In this document: positions 39,262 through 48,660 of the stretch, one piece after another
Layout: each line of letters begins with the position of its first letter
How positions within the stretch are numbered: the first letter of the stretch is position 1
Assembly: GCF_014858725.1 (NCBI RefSeq)
Contig: NZ_AQGV01000010.1
Span: forward strand, 1-64,000
Direction of reading: 5' to 3'
DNA length: 64,000 bases
Source: Pseudoalteromonas aurantia 208
GTDB lineage: Bacteria > Pseudomonadota > Gammaproteobacteria > Enterobacterales > Alteromonadaceae
Made by a program: the position numbers and the translations under genes
The notes under the pieces: model-generated
Database searches by the model: none
What the model was told of the DNA's origin: nothing
What the model saw: the letters and a program-made list of their open reading frames with translations, nothing else

Positions 39262-39570
39262 TCAAACCTTAATATCAATCAAAGTGCCCAATGCTTCATC
39301 TGCAGTACGAATTGATTGCACATTCGCCTTCGCATTAAACTCTTCAACTTTCAAATTCACTAATGCTTCATCAATCTTAGCTGGTTGAGCAACAGGTGCT
39401 GTTACTGACTCTTCTGGACGGGCCCCTTGCAATTGACGTTGCTGTGCCAATTGATTCTCATCTTGCGAACTTTGAGTCGCACGATTGATTTCAGCACTAG
39501 CACGCTCAATACCTTGGCTGGCTCTATTAAACCCCTCAATCCCATTATTTAATACGTCACCAATTGGCAT
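39262..39570 (-). CDS. Small protein with a flagellar-rod-like C-terminus
   Basis: A 102-residue protein without a signal peptide, starting MPIGDVLNNG. Its last ~30 residues (VNLKVEEFNAKANVQSIRTA then DEALGTLIDIKV) look like the C-terminal segment of flagellar axial proteins, where VxxIxAQRAFQANAKVIxTADQMLGTLIN is common. The middle is Gln/Arg-rich. The ATG at 39570 is chosen because GGAG lies 8 nt before it; an ATG at 39588 has none. No other flagellar gene is near. Similarity is by eye, moderate. Confidence 0.6.
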   Translation of the reverse strand: MPIGDVLNNGIEGFNRASQGIERASAEINRATQSSQDENQLAQQRQLQGARPEESVTAPVAQPAKIDEALVNLKVEEFNAKANVQSIRTADEALGTLIDIKV

Positions 39571-39671
39571 AGCGTGCTCCAGAAACATTTATATATGGTT
39601 AATTATTGCGCAAAAAGTCATGGAAATAAAGCACGATTTCGCTATTTTAATACCATTTTTATATTCAATTT

Positions 39672-40409
39672 TTAAAGTACTGATTTTAGGAAAGTTATAA
39701 ATTCCTGCCGATGTGAAATAAATGGTGCGTGTGATGCTTTAGGCAATACTTCATAGTTAAATTGTGGGTTAAGCTCGCAAATTTGTGTAATGACACCTTT
39801 GGGTACTAGTGAATCTAAGCGACCAAATAAACCAAAAATAGGTTGTGGTAATACACTCATTTCAGCCCGTAAATCTTCCCGTTTTAATATTTCTAGGCCC
39901 GCTTTAAGTGCTCGACTATCCGGTGCAGGAGATCCCGCGAGCAAAGCCCGTAAATGCTTAATATCTTCTCGTGCATTTTCACTTCCCATCGCTTGAATTG
40001 CTAAAAATCGCTCGATGGTTTTAGCTGCACTATTTTGTAATTGAACTTGGAAGGTATTCAACACATCAGGTTTGATCCCTAACCAGTATTGTTGCTCACA
40101 AAAATAAGGCGTTGATGCAATTAAAATGACTTTACTCACTTTCTCTGGAAAATGCTTTGCCAGATAAAGGGCAAATAATCCACCCAATGACCAACCAATT
40201 AAAACACTGTTTGCATGCAGCTGCTTGGCTAGTAATTCTGCGGCACTTGCAAGTGAATAATCGCCAGCAGGTGAACATGCGCCACCGAAGCCCGGTAAGT
40301 TAATACTGCGCACATTCCCTTTATATACTGCCTGTATATCTGGTTCTACATAATGCCATACTTGTGCATTCATACCCCAGCCATGTAACAGAACCGCTTC
40401 ATTTTGCAT
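39672..40409 (-). CDS. bioH: Pimeloyl-ACP methyl ester carboxylesterase BioH
   Basis: An alpha/beta hydrolase of 245 residues that frees pimeloyl-ACP from its methyl ester for biotin synthesis. It has the oxyanion motif LLHGWGMN, nucleophile elbow GWSLGG, the acid in GRLDSLVP, and the catalytic His in ASHAPF. Start is the ATG at 40409; a TTG two codons earlier is ignored. Divergent from comF, as in E. coli, with 60 nt between. No other bio genes are in the window. Confidence 0.93.
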   Translation of the reverse strand: MQNEAVLLHGWGMNAQVWHYVEPDIQAVYKGNVRSINLPGFGGACSPAGDYSLASAAELLAKQLHANSVLIGWSLGGLFALYLAKHFPEKVSKVILIASTPYFCEQQYWLGIKPDVLNTFQVQLQNSAAKTIERFLAIQAMGSENAREDIKHLRALLAGSPAPDSRALKAGLEILKREDLRAEMSVLPQPIFGLFGRLDSLVPKGVITQICELNPQFNYEVLPKASHAPFISHRQEFITFLKSVL

Positions 40410-40469
40410 TTTCAAAAACTCTCAACCAAACTTGTTGTAATAATACCGCTAACACAATGGAAAGTAACG

Positions 40470-41153
40470 ATGGCACTCAGGAAAATCATCGATTGGCTTA
40501 TGCCCAATATCTGTATTTGTTGTCATGCCCCTCTAGCAACACATGACGTCATATGCCCGTATTGTCTCGAAGATATGCCGCTATTTGCTCATAGTGAGGG
40601 TAACCTATTATTACGTCCTGATATTCAAAGAGACTTCGCGCTGCCAAATTGTAGTGGTTTGATTGCATGTGGATGGTATGAGAGCCAATTAAAAGTATGG
40701 TTAAAGGGTTATAAATTTCAACACAAGGCCTATTATAAAAAAGCGCTACAACAAGTTATTACACAACAGTTTAGTGGATGTTTGTCGCACACAGCTTTTA
40801 CGCCTGATTTAACCATCGTCATCCCCCTACATCCAATTCGATTAGCCACCCGAGGTTTTAATCAAGTCAGTCAAACATGGCAACCCTGTTTACTCAATAC
40901 AGTCACGCCTATTCCTACATTAGTCAGGTCACACAACACGCAAGCTCAAAGTAATTTATCACGGCATAAACGACAGCATAATATTAAAGGGGCATTTTAC
41001 GTTGAAGGCTCAATGGAGGGACTTAATGTAGCACTTGTTGATGATATTATAACCTCCGGTGCAACAATGAATGCAGCTGCACGCGCGTGTCTAGAAGCGG
41101 GTGCAGCGCAAGTTTGGGCATTTACTACCGCATTAACGCCCTTGAACCGATAG
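40470..41153 (+). CDS. comF: ComF family phosphoribosyltransferase-like protein
   Basis: A 227-residue protein (GntX-like) with an N-terminal zinc motif (CICC and CPYC) and a C-terminal type I PRTase fold whose PRPP loop VALVDDIITSGATM is intact. Required for DNA uptake in naturally competent bacteria and related to gluconate use only by name. GGAAAG precedes the ATG at 40470. It lies between bioH and nfuA in the E. coli order, with an M14 gene inserted after it. Its last 21 nt overlap the converging M14 gene. Confidence 0.92.
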   Translation: MALRKIIDWLMPNICICCHAPLATHDVICPYCLEDMPLFAHSEGNLLLRPDIQRDFALPNCSGLIACGWYESQLKVWLKGYKFQHKAYYKKALQQVITQQFSGCLSHTAFTPDLTIVIPLHPIRLATRGFNQVSQTWQPCLLNTVTPIPTLVRSHNTQAQSNLSRHKRQHNIKGAFYVEGSMEGLNVALVDDIITSGATMNAAARACLEAGAAQVWAFTTALTPLNR

Positions 41154-43685
41154 TGTGTGACCAAAAAATATAGCATTTGTCAGTAAGCGACTACTTCCAT
41201 ACCAATACCCTCTAAAAACAGGGTTATCTGTACTGGCTATCACGCTACCTTCCCCATACCGGTGGGCAATCACTGCTGCACCTTCGCTTATTTTCGAAAC
41301 ATTCTCTGCTGCGGCGTAGCCCGACAATAAAGGTTTTTCTACATATTTGCTGACCGATAAGAACGGCTTTTCAGGCGCTTTAAGCAACCAGGTGCTGTTT
41401 TTAAACACAGGTAATGTCGCACGTTCAAAGCCGAAGGAAAGCGGATGTGAAAGATCGAGCTCAGTAGAAAAAATAGCGCCAGCGATACGCTGCTTACCAC
41501 CCAGTGCATCTTGATCACCATAAGTCAGATCCTTGGTATTAAACTGCTCAGCCATTTCTTTTTTACTCACACTTTTCGCATTTAGCATTTGACTATCAAG
41601 CAGCCATTTTGCGCCTCTTTTATGACCCCAAATTACACCTCCCTTATTAACCCAACCAGTGATCAACACTTTAGCCCGATCTGACAAACGATTAAAACGA
41701 CCATCTGTTAAAATGATATGGCTATATTTTGAGAGATTTACTTGCGCGATTCTATCTTGCTCAACAAGTGTTGGCGCGATGCCTAAATGTTTATCCAAAT
41801 GATACCAAACTTCACCAACTTCATACTGACTAGTCCCTTCACCTCCTACAAGCAATACCTTTGGCCGCGTGAGTGCGCTCATATTGCGAGATCCTAGATC
41901 AATGCCTTTACTCGTTAAACCTGTAGTGATGGGGTGAATTTTTACCGAAAACTTAGTTTGTGCCATATTCAACAGTGCAAGCCAGCGCTTATTCTGCTGA
42001 AGCCCTGATGGAATAACGATACTACCTGAGGCAAAAGCGTGTTCTCCTGAGGTGGTTATAGCATTAAATGCTTTCATGGCTACGCGAGTTTCAATTTTAT
42101 TCTTCAACAAAAAATTCAGCATTTTTGGAGCCTGCCATTGTTGCCATGAAAAGCTATAAGCATACGCATCTGGAAGCACTTCATATTGCTGCTTTGCAGG
42201 CAACTTCCAAGGTTGCTCGCTCACTTTTAACCCCCATGTACTATCTGCTTTAGCAAAATTCAAATTAAATGCATGTGCTAATGTCCACCCTGAAACATCA
42301 TAGAAAGTATTATCTTGAAACGTTTTTTGTTCCGAAAATACCGCTTTAACTAATCGATATTGTGGCTGTGCTAATGGCACATAAATATCACCTATTTGGT
42401 ACTGGTAGCCAGCCACTTTAAAGGGTTTTTGTAATGTAAACCCTTCGATTTGATGCTGTGACAGCAACGATAAAAACGTTTCAAATTTTTGTTGATCTTG
42501 CCCAGCAGATACCACATAACCTGCAAACTTCTCTTTGTCTGCCAAAGCGACTGCCTGTTGATAAAACTGCTGTTGATAGGAAAGTAGTTGTTTTTTATTC
42601 GCCATTACCCCTGTAAATGTCGACAGACTGGTTGTTAACTGGTTTTTTATGGTTTGCGCAAAACTGAGCTGTCCATTGATTGTGTCTTGTACATGACCTC
42701 GGCTGCTTGCTTGCTCAAATAAAATACCTATAGCGCCATTTGCATCCGGATAAGTAGATCCCTTTCCGTAATAAAAATCATCAAAGCTTTCTTGTGTAAA
42801 ATAGAGCTGCTTATCATCATCTAAAGACTTAGCATGAAACTGTGCTAATACCTCAGTTAAAGTCACATTCATTTTAGGAGTTAGAGGGTGTGTCCGAGAT
42901 GCAATACCGGGTTGGAAAAAGTAACTGCTATTCGATCCCATTTCATGGAAGTCAGTTAAAACATTTGGTTTCCATCGATGAAATTCAGACACCCGAGCTT
43001 GAGACTCCGGATGTTGCAGCAACAGCCAATCTCTATTTAAGTCAAACATATAATGGTTTGTGCGTCCTGAAGGCCAAGCCTCCACATGCTCTCTATGTTG
43101 TGGATCCGCTGATAAATTCATACCTCGATTACTATTTGCCCATTGAGCAAAACGCGCTAAACCATCTGGATTTAGAGAGGGATCCAATAAAATAACCGTG
43201 TTGTTCAATAATTCTGTTACCGCATCGTTTTGCGCCGCTGCAAGATAATACGCCACCAGCAATGCCGCATTACTACCAGATGGCTCATTACCGTGCACAC
43301 TATATCCCATCCAAGCAACCGCAGGTGTGCCCACACTGGTCTCTTCTGAAGATAATCGAGCTAAATGTTGGGTACGAATTTTTTCAATGTGTTGTAATTT
43401 GTCAGGTGCCGTTATAGTCAATAACAGCAATGGCCGTTGTTCGTGCGTGTAACCGATTGTTTTTATTTGCACGCGATCACTCTTCTTAGCTAACACTTTC
43501 ATATACTGTACTAATTGATCATGTCGCACATGCCATTGTCCAACCTCATACCCAAGTACTTCACTAGGCTTAGGAATGTTTGGGTTAAATTGAATATCTT
43601 CTGGAAAATAGTAATGAAGTGGCTTAGCCACCACCGAAAGAGGCAAACATATCGCTATTGCCAAACAAAAAAATACAAACCGCAT
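41133..43685 (-). CDS. Secreted M14 zinc carboxypeptidase with C-terminal amidotransferase-like domain
   Basis: An 850-residue protein with a signal peptide (cleavage near VVAKP, residue 21). The M14 catalytic domain has zinc ligands H131 and E134 (HGNEPSG) and H247 (DFHEMG), the NPDG and LNRDW motifs, and catalytic Glu in ILFEQASSRG. The C-terminal part (about 600-850) includes KVLLVGGEGTSQYEVGEVWYHL, which looks like a class I glutamine-amidotransferase fold without an evident active Cys. Probably periplasmic or secreted, for peptide use. It separates comF from nfuA. Length is much above single-domain M14 enzymes. Confidence 0.9.
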   Translation of the reverse strand: MRFVFFCLAIAICLPLSVVAKPLHYYFPEDIQFNPNIPKPSEVLGYEVGQWHVRHDQLVQYMKVLAKKSDRVQIKTIGYTHEQRPLLLLTITAPDKLQHIEKIRTQHLARLSSEETSVGTPAVAWMGYSVHGNEPSGSNAALLVAYYLAAAQNDAVTELLNNTVILLDPSLNPDGLARFAQWANSNRGMNLSADPQHREHVEAWPSGRTNHYMFDLNRDWLLLQHPESQARVSEFHRWKPNVLTDFHEMGSNSSYFFQPGIASRTHPLTPKMNVTLTEVLAQFHAKSLDDDKQLYFTQESFDDFYYGKGSTYPDANGAIGILFEQASSRGHVQDTINGQLSFAQTIKNQLTTSLSTFTGVMANKKQLLSYQQQFYQQAVALADKEKFAGYVVSAGQDQQKFETFLSLLSQHQIEGFTLQKPFKVAGYQYQIGDIYVPLAQPQYRLVKAVFSEQKTFQDNTFYDVSGWTLAHAFNLNFAKADSTWGLKVSEQPWKLPAKQQYEVLPDAYAYSFSWQQWQAPKMLNFLLKNKIETRVAMKAFNAITTSGEHAFASGSIVIPSGLQQNKRWLALLNMAQTKFSVKIHPITTGLTSKGIDLGSRNMSALTRPKVLLVGGEGTSQYEVGEVWYHLDKHLGIAPTLVEQDRIAQVNLSKYSHIILTDGRFNRLSDRAKVLITGWVNKGGVIWGHKRGAKWLLDSQMLNAKSVSKKEMAEQFNTKDLTYGDQDALGGKQRIAGAIFSTELDLSHPLSFGFERATLPVFKNSTWLLKAPEKPFLSVSKYVEKPLLSGYAAAENVSKISEGAAVIAHRYGEGSVIASTDNPVFRGYWYGSSRLLTNAIFFGHTLSVQGR

Positions 43686-43831
43686 ATCAAGACCTTAAAA
43701 CTGATGATTGTTTAAACGCTAACAGCCTAATTAGAAGTTGCCAAATTTTTACGTCCAACACTAGCGACAACACGATGAGGGGAGTATCATACAAAGTATC
43801 CGAGTAATTTAGTCAAGTAATAGTCACAGTT

Positions 43832-44407
43832 ATGATAACCATTTCAGAAACAGCTCAATCACATTTCGCTAAACTGCTATCCGATCAAGCAGAAGCAACT
43901 AACATTCGTGTGTTCGTCGTAAACCCAGGTACTTCTCAAGCCGAATGTGGTGTATCTTATTGTCCTGCTGATGCCGTTGAGGAAAGTGATATTCGCCTTA
44001 ACTTTAACGGCTTCGATGCCGTGGTTGATGCCGAAAGTGCACCATTTTTAGATGAAGCTGAAATTGACTTTGTCACAGACAAAATGGGCACACAACTTAC
44101 CTTGAAGGCCCCCAATGCCAAAGCTAAAAAGCTGAGTGAAAATGCGGACCTAAATGAACGCGTTGAGTATATGCTAACCTCAGAAGTCAACCCGCAGCTA
44201 GCGAATCATGGTGGTCAGGTCAGCCTAGTTGAGATCACAGCAGAAGGGATTGCCATATTACAATTTGGGGGCGGGTGTAATGGCTGCTCAATGATTGATG
44301 TGACCCTTAAAGAAGGAATTGAAAAAGAAATGATAGCCAAGTTTGATGAAATCACCGGGGTACGTGATATCACAGAGCATCAAGCTGGTGAGCACTCTTA
44401 TTATTAA
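43832..44407 (+). CDS. nfuA: Fe-S biogenesis protein NfuA
   Basis: Carries and delivers [4Fe-4S] clusters. The 191-residue protein has a degenerate A-type scaffold domain at the N-terminus ([16 protein letters not shown]) and an Nfu domain with the cluster-binding CxxC (C149 and C152 in GGGCNGCSM). Order bioH-comF-nfuA is conserved apart from the inserted M14 gene. Followed 6 nt later by a small membrane protein gene. Confidence 0.96.
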   Translation: MITISETAQSHFAKLLSDQAEATNIRVFVVNPGTSQAECGVSYCPADAVEESDIRLNFNGFDAVVDAESAPFLDEAEIDFVTDKMGTQLTLKAPNAKAKKLSENADLNERVEYMLTSEVNPQLANHGGQVSLVEITAEGIAILQFGGGCNGCSMIDVTLKEGIEKEMIAKFDEITGVRDITEHQAGEHSYY

Positions 44408-44413
44408 GGCACC

Positions 44414-44689
44414 ATGTTAAAAGCCATCATTTATAAACTTGGGCAGCACCCTAAGCTGAGTCTCAGGCGCTTTTTTATTGGCTTGGGACTGTTTGCACTT
44501 AGCTGTATAGCCATTGCATATGGCTATTATGAGCAAGCATGGGTGCAGCTAATTGGGCTAGGATTACTAATCCCGGCATTGTTTTTTGCTGCATGGGGTT
44601 ATCTTGGTATATTTGCTAATCGCTTTTCACAAGTCATTGCAACAATGCACCCTGATCAAATATCTTCTTATAACGATAAACCAAAGTGA
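44414..44689 (+). CDS. Uncharacterised two-helix membrane protein
   Basis: A 91-residue protein that I do not recognise as a named family. Two hydrophobic helices are at about 19-41 and 44-67, with a basic N-terminal end and a charged tail. It lies 6 nt after nfuA, so it is probably cotranscribed. Its last 56 nt overlap the 3' end of the converging MATE gene. Confidence 0.65.
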   Translation: MLKAIIYKLGQHPKLSLRRFFIGLGLFALSCIAIAYGYYEQAWVQLIGLGLLIPALFFAAWGYLGIFANRFSQVIATMHPDQISSYNDKPK

Positions 44690-45965
44690 GGCCTCTCGTT
44701 GCCATAAAGCAGCTCATCGCAAACCATAAGCCATGATTCCCCCACTCCATCGTTAAATAAAAAGGTACAAAAAATCCAACCATCAGTGCAATAAACATCG
44801 AGTTACGCATTTCCTTTGCTCGTGTTAGGCCGACAAATACGCCGTCGAACAAAAAACATGCCATAGCAATAATTGGTAATACAATAAGCCATGGTAAATA
44901 AAGCTTAGCAGCCTTAATTACATCTGGAATATTCGTCAGCAATCCGATGATAGTTGAGCCAAATATCGCAAAAAAAACACAATATCCAATAGCAAAAATA
45001 CTTCCCCACCATACGCTTACCTTAACCCACAAATGCAACTGTTGAACATCCCCTTCCCCTTTCGCTGCACCCACTTTCGCTTCGGCAGCATAAGCAATAC
45101 CATCTAATGCAAAGCTTACTAGCATGAGAAAGTTCAACAACACAGCATTGGCAGCAAGTATCGTTTCGCCTAATCGCGCACCATAAAAAGTCATGAAGCT
45201 AAAGCATAGCTGCAACAGCAAAGAGCGGATAAATATATCACGATTTAGGGTCAACAAACCTGCAATACTTTCCTTTGAAGGCAAGGATCCCCCCCAAGAA
45301 ACACCGTGACGAGCGAATAGCTTTTTAACTAAACATACTGCTAACACCAATGCACTATAATCCGCGATTACAGACGCCCAAGCCGCACCAGCGACCCCAA
45401 AATCTAGTACGAGTACAAACACCACATCTAAAAAAATATTCACAATATTGGTAAACAACACCAAATAAAATGGGCCTTTCCCATAATGCATGCCAAGCAT
45501 GAGCCCGAGTAATACTAAATTACTTAGTGCCGCGGGAGCACTCATAATTCGAATAGAAAAGTAACTGTTCGCCTGTGACATCACTTGTGGTGACGCCCCC
45601 GACAATGCCTCTATCAAAGACATTAATACTGGACTCAAAGCGATAAGCGTAACCGAAAAAATAAGAGACAAAAATAAGCTACTTAACAGGAGTTGCTTAA
45701 CTCTTACGAAATCTTTAGCACCAAATGCCTGTGCGATAACACCTGTTGTACTCATCCTTAAAAAACTCGCCAACCAAAATAGAATCGCAATGCTTCCTGA
45801 TCCTAAAGCAATACCGGCTAAATAATGGGCACTTGAGAGATGCCCAATCACAGCCGTATCAACTAAACCTAGCAAGGGTACCGAGATATTTGATAAAATC
45901 ATCGGTCCCGCAAGTAAAAGTAAAGCGAAGTGGTAGGACTTATGTTTGCTAAGAAAATGACCCAT
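44634..45965 (-). CDS. MATE-family efflux transporter (DinF-like)
   Basis: A 443-residue inner-membrane transporter with about 12 helices. Near the N-terminus it has LAGPMILSNISVPLLGLVDT and AVIGHLSSAHYLAG, typical of DinF-type MATE proteins, which export drugs or other cations by Na+ or H+ antiport. The N-terminus fits the ATG at 45965; no clear Shine-Dalgarno sequence is present. Its 5' end overlaps the divergent deacetylase gene by about 24 nt. Substrate unknown. Confidence 0.92.
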   Translation of the reverse strand: MGHFLSKHKSYHFALLLLAGPMILSNISVPLLGLVDTAVIGHLSSAHYLAGIALGSGSIAILFWLASFLRMSTTGVIAQAFGAKDFVRVKQLLLSSLFLSLIFSVTLIALSPVLMSLIEALSGASPQVMSQANSYFSIRIMSAPAALSNLVLLGLMLGMHYGKGPFYLVLFTNIVNIFLDVVFVLVLDFGVAGAAWASVIADYSALVLAVCLVKKLFARHGVSWGGSLPSKESIAGLLTLNRDIFIRSLLLQLCFSFMTFYGARLGETILAANAVLLNFLMLVSFALDGIAYAAEAKVGAAKGEGDVQQLHLWVKVSVWWGSIFAIGYCVFFAIFGSTIIGLLTNIPDVIKAAKLYLPWLIVLPIIAMACFLFDGVFVGLTRAKEMRNSMFIALMVGFFVPFYLTMEWGNHGLWFAMSCFMATRGLTLVYRYKKIFDQGALLQ

Positions 45966-46988
45966 ATTGTATTTTTGGCCTCAATGTTGATGACTCGCAG
46001 CGTGTTTGCCGCAGTAATATTACAGTATCATCACGTCAGCGAAAAGCTGCCCGCTGTAACCTCAGTAAGTAGTGATACATTTACAGCACATCTTCAATAT
46101 CTTAAAGAAAATAATTTTAAAGTTGTGCCATTAAACACACTTTTACAGAAACTAAAGCATGGCCTAGCGGTAGGACCTAACACGGTCGCCATTACCTTTG
46201 ATGATGGTTACGACAACAACATCACAGATGCCGCCCCCTTACTTGAAAAATTTAACTATCCGTATACTATTTTCGTCAACCCCAAGCTCATTGACGAACA
46301 ACAAAGTTACGTCATGACTTGGGATGAATTAAGAACGCTTGCCAAACGAGGAGCATTGATCGCGAATCACAGTGCACAACATGATTATCTCCATAAAAAG
46401 TTAATGGGAGAAACCCATGATGTTTGGTACACACGAATTAAGCAAGATATCACCTGGTCAGAACAACGCATTAAAGAAGAAGTGGGGCATAATGCAAAGC
46501 TATTAGCTTACCCTTATGGCGAGTTTAACACTGCACTACAACAACTTGTTGCGGAGTTAGGCTATATTGGCATAGGACAGCATTCTGGGGCTGTGGGCAT
46601 TTACTCTGACTTCACTCGTATCCCACGTTTTCCGGCATCTGGAATTTATGCTGATTTAAACACGCTCAAGACAAAATTACATTCAAATGCTTTTTCAATC
46701 GCAGCTGCGCAATATGATAATTCAGTGACATCACAATCAAAGCCAATAATCACACTCACCTTCCACAACAAGCCCTTCCATACTGGCCAATTAGCTTGCT
46801 TCATATCTGGGGGAGGCACTGCTGAGCTAACATGGTTAAATGACAAAAGTGTCTCCATCACTTCTTCACACGCTCTGACATTAGGTCGCTCAAGGTATAA
46901 CTGTACCGCCCCGATTAAAGGGAAACCGGGTCAATACTATTGGTACTCGCAGCCATGGGTAATTATTAAGTCTCATCACGACAATTAA
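45942..46988 (+). CDS. Secreted polysaccharide deacetylase (NodB/CE4 family)
   Basis: A 348-residue protein with a signal peptide (to about SVFA, residue 23) and a NodB domain: the motif ITFDDGYDNN, the zinc-binding NHSAQHDYLHK, and YPYGEFN. Such enzymes remove acetyl groups from GlcNAc polymers, such as peptidoglycan or exopolysaccharide. The C-terminal ~100 residues are unassigned. ATG at 45942 with TAGGAC upstream; alternative starts are 45930 (GTG) and 45957. It starts inside the divergent MATE gene. Confidence 0.9.
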   Translation: MFAKKMTHIVFLASMLMTRSVFAAVILQYHHVSEKLPAVTSVSSDTFTAHLQYLKENNFKVVPLNTLLQKLKHGLAVGPNTVAITFDDGYDNNITDAAPLLEKFNYPYTIFVNPKLIDEQQSYVMTWDELRTLAKRGALIANHSAQHDYLHKKLMGETHDVWYTRIKQDITWSEQRIKEEVGHNAKLLAYPYGEFNTALQQLVAELGYIGIGQHSGAVGIYSDFTRIPRFPASGIYADLNTLKTKLHSNAFSIAAAQYDNSVTSQSKPIITLTFHNKPFHTGQLACFISGGGTAELTWLNDKSVSITSSHALTLGRSRYNCTAPIKGKPGQYYWYSQPWVIIKSHHDN

Positions 46989-47005
46989 ATTCCAACATGC
47001 CACCT

Positions 47006-48034
47006 CTACTTAGTGACTGATGACAACAATGTCTGAGCTACTCGACTCAGTGGTATAACAGTCTGTGCAGCCTCAAGCTGCACAGCCGCCCGAGGCATAC
47101 CCCACACCACACAACTCGCTTCATCTTGTGCTGCAGTCTTTGCTCCGTTCTGTCGCAACTTTAACATCCCTTTTGCACCATCACTTCCCATGCCAGTTAA
47201 AAGCACGGCACTCACTTGTTTTGCCAATGGGATCAGTGAATCAAACAAAACATCTACAGCAGGTTTATGCCGATTCACAGGATCACCATCATACAGCTCA
47301 CAGACCGTCACCGAGCCGCGTTTCACTATTTTTAAATGTTTATCCCCTGGCGCAATAAACACTTTACCTGGTCCTAACACATCTCCATGTTCCGCCTCTT
47401 TAACAAGCACACTCGTGCAACGATCCATACGTTGTGCAAAAGACGCACTAAATACAGGGGGAATATGTTGTGTTATCACAGTAGCAGGGGCATGCTTTGG
47501 CAGCTTCATCAATACTTCTTTAATTGCTTCTGTTCCCCCCGTCGAAGCCCCAATCGCCAAAATCGCGTTGACTTTGTACTGTTGTGACTCGCCTATGATG
47601 GTTGGAGGAATGTGATCTGACGCCTTAAATGGCCTGATCCGTGCTTGAGCAGCAACTCTGACCTTTTCTTGTAATGTATCAGCATACGCCTGTAACTGTT
47701 CTGACACATTCACCTTTGGTTTAGCAATAAAATCAACAGCACCAATTTCTAAAGCCTCAAGCGTGGCTGGTGATCCTTGCTGAGTCAATGTCGAAATCAT
47801 GACTACTGGCATAGGTCGCAAACGCATTAAATTTCTTAAAAAGCTTAAGCCATCCATTTTAGGCATTTCTATATCAAGTGTTAGTACATCAGGGTGAAGT
47901 GTTTTAATCAATTCCCTTGCTTGATATGGATCTTCTGCGCATCCAACGACTCGAATGTCTGCGGCTTGTTGCAATACCTCTGTTAGTATCCCTCTTATTA
48001 AGGGAGAATCATCAATTACGAGTACTTTAATCAT
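47006..48034 (-). CDS. cheB: Chemotaxis methylesterase CheB
   Basis: A 342-residue protein with a receiver domain (phosphoacceptor D54 in LDIEMPKMDG) and a methylesterase domain (catalytic Ser in AIGASTGGTEAI near residue 164, His in TQHIPP, Asp in GMGSDGAKGM). It removes methyl groups from receptors, and phosphorylation by CheA activates it. Last gene of the che operon, 8 nt after cheD. Confidence 0.97.
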   Translation of the reverse strand: MIKVLVIDDSPLIRGILTEVLQQAADIRVVGCAEDPYQARELIKTLHPDVLTLDIEMPKMDGLSFLRNLMRLRPMPVVMISTLTQQGSPATLEALEIGAVDFIAKPKVNVSEQLQAYADTLQEKVRVAAQARIRPFKASDHIPPTIIGESQQYKVNAILAIGASTGGTEAIKEVLMKLPKHAPATVITQHIPPVFSASFAQRMDRCTSVLVKEAEHGDVLGPGKVFIAPGDKHLKIVKRGSVTVCELYDGDPVNRHKPAVDVLFDSLIPLAKQVSAVLLTGMGSDGAKGMLKLRQNGAKTAAQDEASCVVWGMPRAAVQLEAAQTVIPLSRVAQTLLSSVTK

Positions 48035-48042
48035 GCTCCCTC

Positions 48043-48660
48043 CTAAAACAACTCTATATCAGTTTTTGCATCTTGCGTTTCAATGTCATGTAGATACCTA
48101 ACTTCTCTCTTTTCTATCGTATCATTATGCATTTCACGCAACTTTTTCACCTGTGCTTTTCCCGTTTGAGGGTGAAAAACCACCTTTCTAGGCCATGGTC
48201 CTCCAACATCGTGTGATACCAGATCTAACGCTTCATCTTTAATATAAGCATTCGCAAACCGTATATTACCAACACCAATATCAGTCATTGAGCGGATTAT
48301 TTTCCCTCCACCAAACAACTTTATTTTTAAATTCTCTCTCGCAGCACCATTTTTAAGCACTTCATTTATAAGATATTCCATTGCCCAGTGACCATATCGA
48401 CAATTTAAATCATCAGCATGAATTTCTTCCATGCCTTTCACTCCTGGCAACATAAAATGATTCATACCACCAATGCCTAATCTATCATCATACACACACG
48501 CCGCAATACACGAACCTAATACTGTCGATATTAACTCATCATTTTTAGACACATAAAATTCACCTGGGAGCACTTTTGCTACCACCATCGAACGACCGGA
48601 ATCCCAAAAGCGCTTAACATGTTCAAAACCACTTATGACTGACTTGAACTGCTTATCCAT
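48043..48660 (-). CDS. cheD: Chemoreceptor glutamine deamidase CheD
   Basis: A 205-residue protein with the CheD active site: Cys in LGSCIAACVYD and His in GGMNHFMLPG, then GGGKI. It deamidates receptor glutamines and adjusts receptor sensitivity. Overlaps cheR by 8 nt. Confidence 0.96.
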   Translation of the reverse strand: MDKQFKSVISGFEHVKRFWDSGRSMVVAKVLPGEFYVSKNDELISTVLGSCIAACVYDDRLGIGGMNHFMLPGVKGMEEIHADDLNCRYGHWAMEYLINEVLKNGAARENLKIKLFGGGKIIRSMTDIGVGNIRFANAYIKDEALDLVSHDVGGPWPRKVVFHPQTGKAQVKKLREMHNDTIEKREVRYLHDIETQDAKTDIELF

